DNA from: Bacteroidia bacterium
Lineage (GTDB): Bacteria > Bacteroidota > Bacteroidia > Bacteroidales > Prolixibacteraceae
Direction of reading: 5' to 3'
Length of the DNA: 32,776 nt
Assembly (NCBI GenBank): GCA_025358395.1
Contig: JANYJT010000050.1
Location: 1-32,776, forward strand
Below, piece by piece: positions 32,141-32,776 of the stretch (position 1 is the stretch's first letter; each line of letters begins with the position of its first letter). A program made the translations under genes and the position numbers. A model generated the notes under the pieces. The model saw only the letters and a list, made by a program, of their open reading frames with translations. It was not told where the DNA came from and did no database searches.

Positions 32141-32776
32141 ATGTTTAGTAACCTTAAAATATGGTATCATCAGGGAAAACAGTTTATTCCTGATGTGCGT
32201 AATGTCAAAGTACCGGGAATATTCAGGGGTCGACCGGTTATTTCACTCGAAAAAGTGGAAAATGAGTTGCTGGTTAATTGTTGTCCGACGAGGGCTATTA
32301 CTGCCTCTCCTGTAACGATCGACCTCGGGAAATGCACTTTTTGTGGTGAATGTGCCTTCAAATTTCCCAATAAAATTGCATTCACGAAGGATTACAAAAT
32401 ATCCACCAATGAGCGGAATCGCCTGATCATCCGGGAAGGCATAGATGAGCCCATTGGTTTGAATAAAGAGATCATTCCCAATGAGTTCAAATCATTGTTC
32501 GGAAATTCATTGAAACTCCGTCAGGTTTCAGCCGGAGGCGACAACAGTTGCGAATGGGAGTTAAATGCAGCCACCAACGTGCAATTCGACATGGGAAGGT
32601 TCGGAATTGAGTTCGTTGCTTCTCCCCGTCATGCAGATGGAATCGTCATAACAGGTCCGATTACTTCCAATATGGCAGCGCCGCTTCAAATATGCTATGA
32701 TGCTACGCCCGATCCAAAGATGGTGGTATTGGTAGGCACTGATGCCATTAGCGGCGGAATTTTTGAAGGAAGTCCG
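32141..32776 (+). CDS. HyfH-HyfI (ferredoxin-NuoB-like) fusion, 5' part
   Basis: Open from ATG 32141 to the window end (212 residues; continues beyond). Residues about 1-85 resemble HyfH/NuoI: NCCPTRAIT with C48, and GKCTFCGECAFKFP with C65, C68, C71. Together these give one [4Fe-4S] site; the second site is lost, as the place of its fourth Cys is F75. Residues about 120-212 resemble HyfI/NuoB: DMGRFGIEFVASPRHADGIVITGPIT and PDPKMVVLVG. In HyfI the proximal cluster uses G-x-C-N-G-C and GxC(G)NSGG. Here the first reads GGDNSC (D134, C137) and the second GTDAISGG (D201). Two of three visible Cys are Asp. HyfH and HyfI are normally separate. An upstream ATG at 32137 closes after three codons. 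Confidence 0.82.
   Translation, partial: MFSNLKIWYHQGKQFIPDVRNVKVPGIFRGRPVISLEKVENELLVNCCPTRAITASPVTIDLGKCTFCGECAFKFPNKIAFTKDYKISTNERNRLIIREGIDEPIGLNKEIIPNEFKSLFGNSLKLRQVSAGGDNSCEWELNAATNVQFDMGRFGIEFVASPRHADGIVITGPITSNMAAPLQICYDATPDPKMVVLVGTDAISGGIFEGSP

Noticed and set aside
23556..32776. A functional hydrogenase-4 or formate hydrogenlyase
   Set aside because: The large subunit lacks both Cys pairs for [NiFe], and no maturation genes or formate dehydrogenase are in the window.

Overview
The window is AT-rich chromosomal DNA from a member of the Bacteroidota, most likely of the Bacteroidales/Marinilabiliales type. Pointers are -7 promoter boxes of the TAnnTTTG form, an almost complete lack of Shine-Dalgarno sequences before about 25 genes, a gyrA-TPR pair, a phoH-purC neighbourhood, a TonB-dependent receptor with a Bacteroidota-type N-terminus, a Tat-exported GH109 protein, an FHS-family sugar transporter and an rpsF-rpsR-rplI operon. 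No rRNA, tRNA, CRISPR array, insertion sequence or phage gene was seen. The left part is ordinary housekeeping and the right end is an unusual membrane redox complex.

Layout. Positions 1-2232 (+): the end of a 2-oxoacid dehydrogenase E1 beta gene, a flavodoxin, a Bax-like glucosaminidase and methylglyoxal synthase. Positions 2438-6152 (-): gyrA followed by a secreted TPR protein. Positions 6486-9848: clpC (+) meets mazG (-) tail to tail with three bases between. Positions 9974-12637 (+): phoH, purC and a TlpA-like thioredoxin. Positions 12790-18651: a TonB-dependent receptor (-), a divergent GH109-type oxidoreductase/glycosidase (+), then a sugar transporter and a ROK kinase (-); together these could release, import and phosphorylate a sugar. 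Position 18783: ung (+). Positions 19585-21874 (-): a MurU-like nucleotidyltransferase, an untracked 42-residue four-cysteine protein, and a kinase fused to the C-terminal domain of RapZ. These look like a cell-wall sugar salvage operon with a built-in metabolite-sensing domain. Positions 21982-23073 (-): rpsF-rpsR-rplI, with a textbook Bacteroidota promoter and terminator.

Positions 23556-32776 (+, running off the window): seven genes resembling hydrogenase-4/formate hydrogenlyase (Hyf/Hyc) and complex I: two tandem HyfB-like antiporters, HyfC, HyfE, HyfF, HyfG and a HyfH-HyfI fusion. The HyfG-like subunit lacks the cysteines that hold a [NiFe] centre. The NuoB/HyfI-like half has Asp in place of two proximal-cluster Cys. 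This places it with the energy-converting hydrogenase-related (Ehr) complexes, whose function is unknown, and the fused small subunit with Cys-to-Asp changes makes it a particularly odd version. It is the strongest candidate here for an undescribed system.

A second theme is short word repeats that start just after stop codons (after mgsA, phoH, ung and hyfG). Two of them form long inverted repeats between convergent genes, and two supply the final codons of the adjacent protein. A lone strong Shine-Dalgarno sits before rplI, in the operon that encodes the proteins that mask the anti-SD in Bacteroidota ribosomes.
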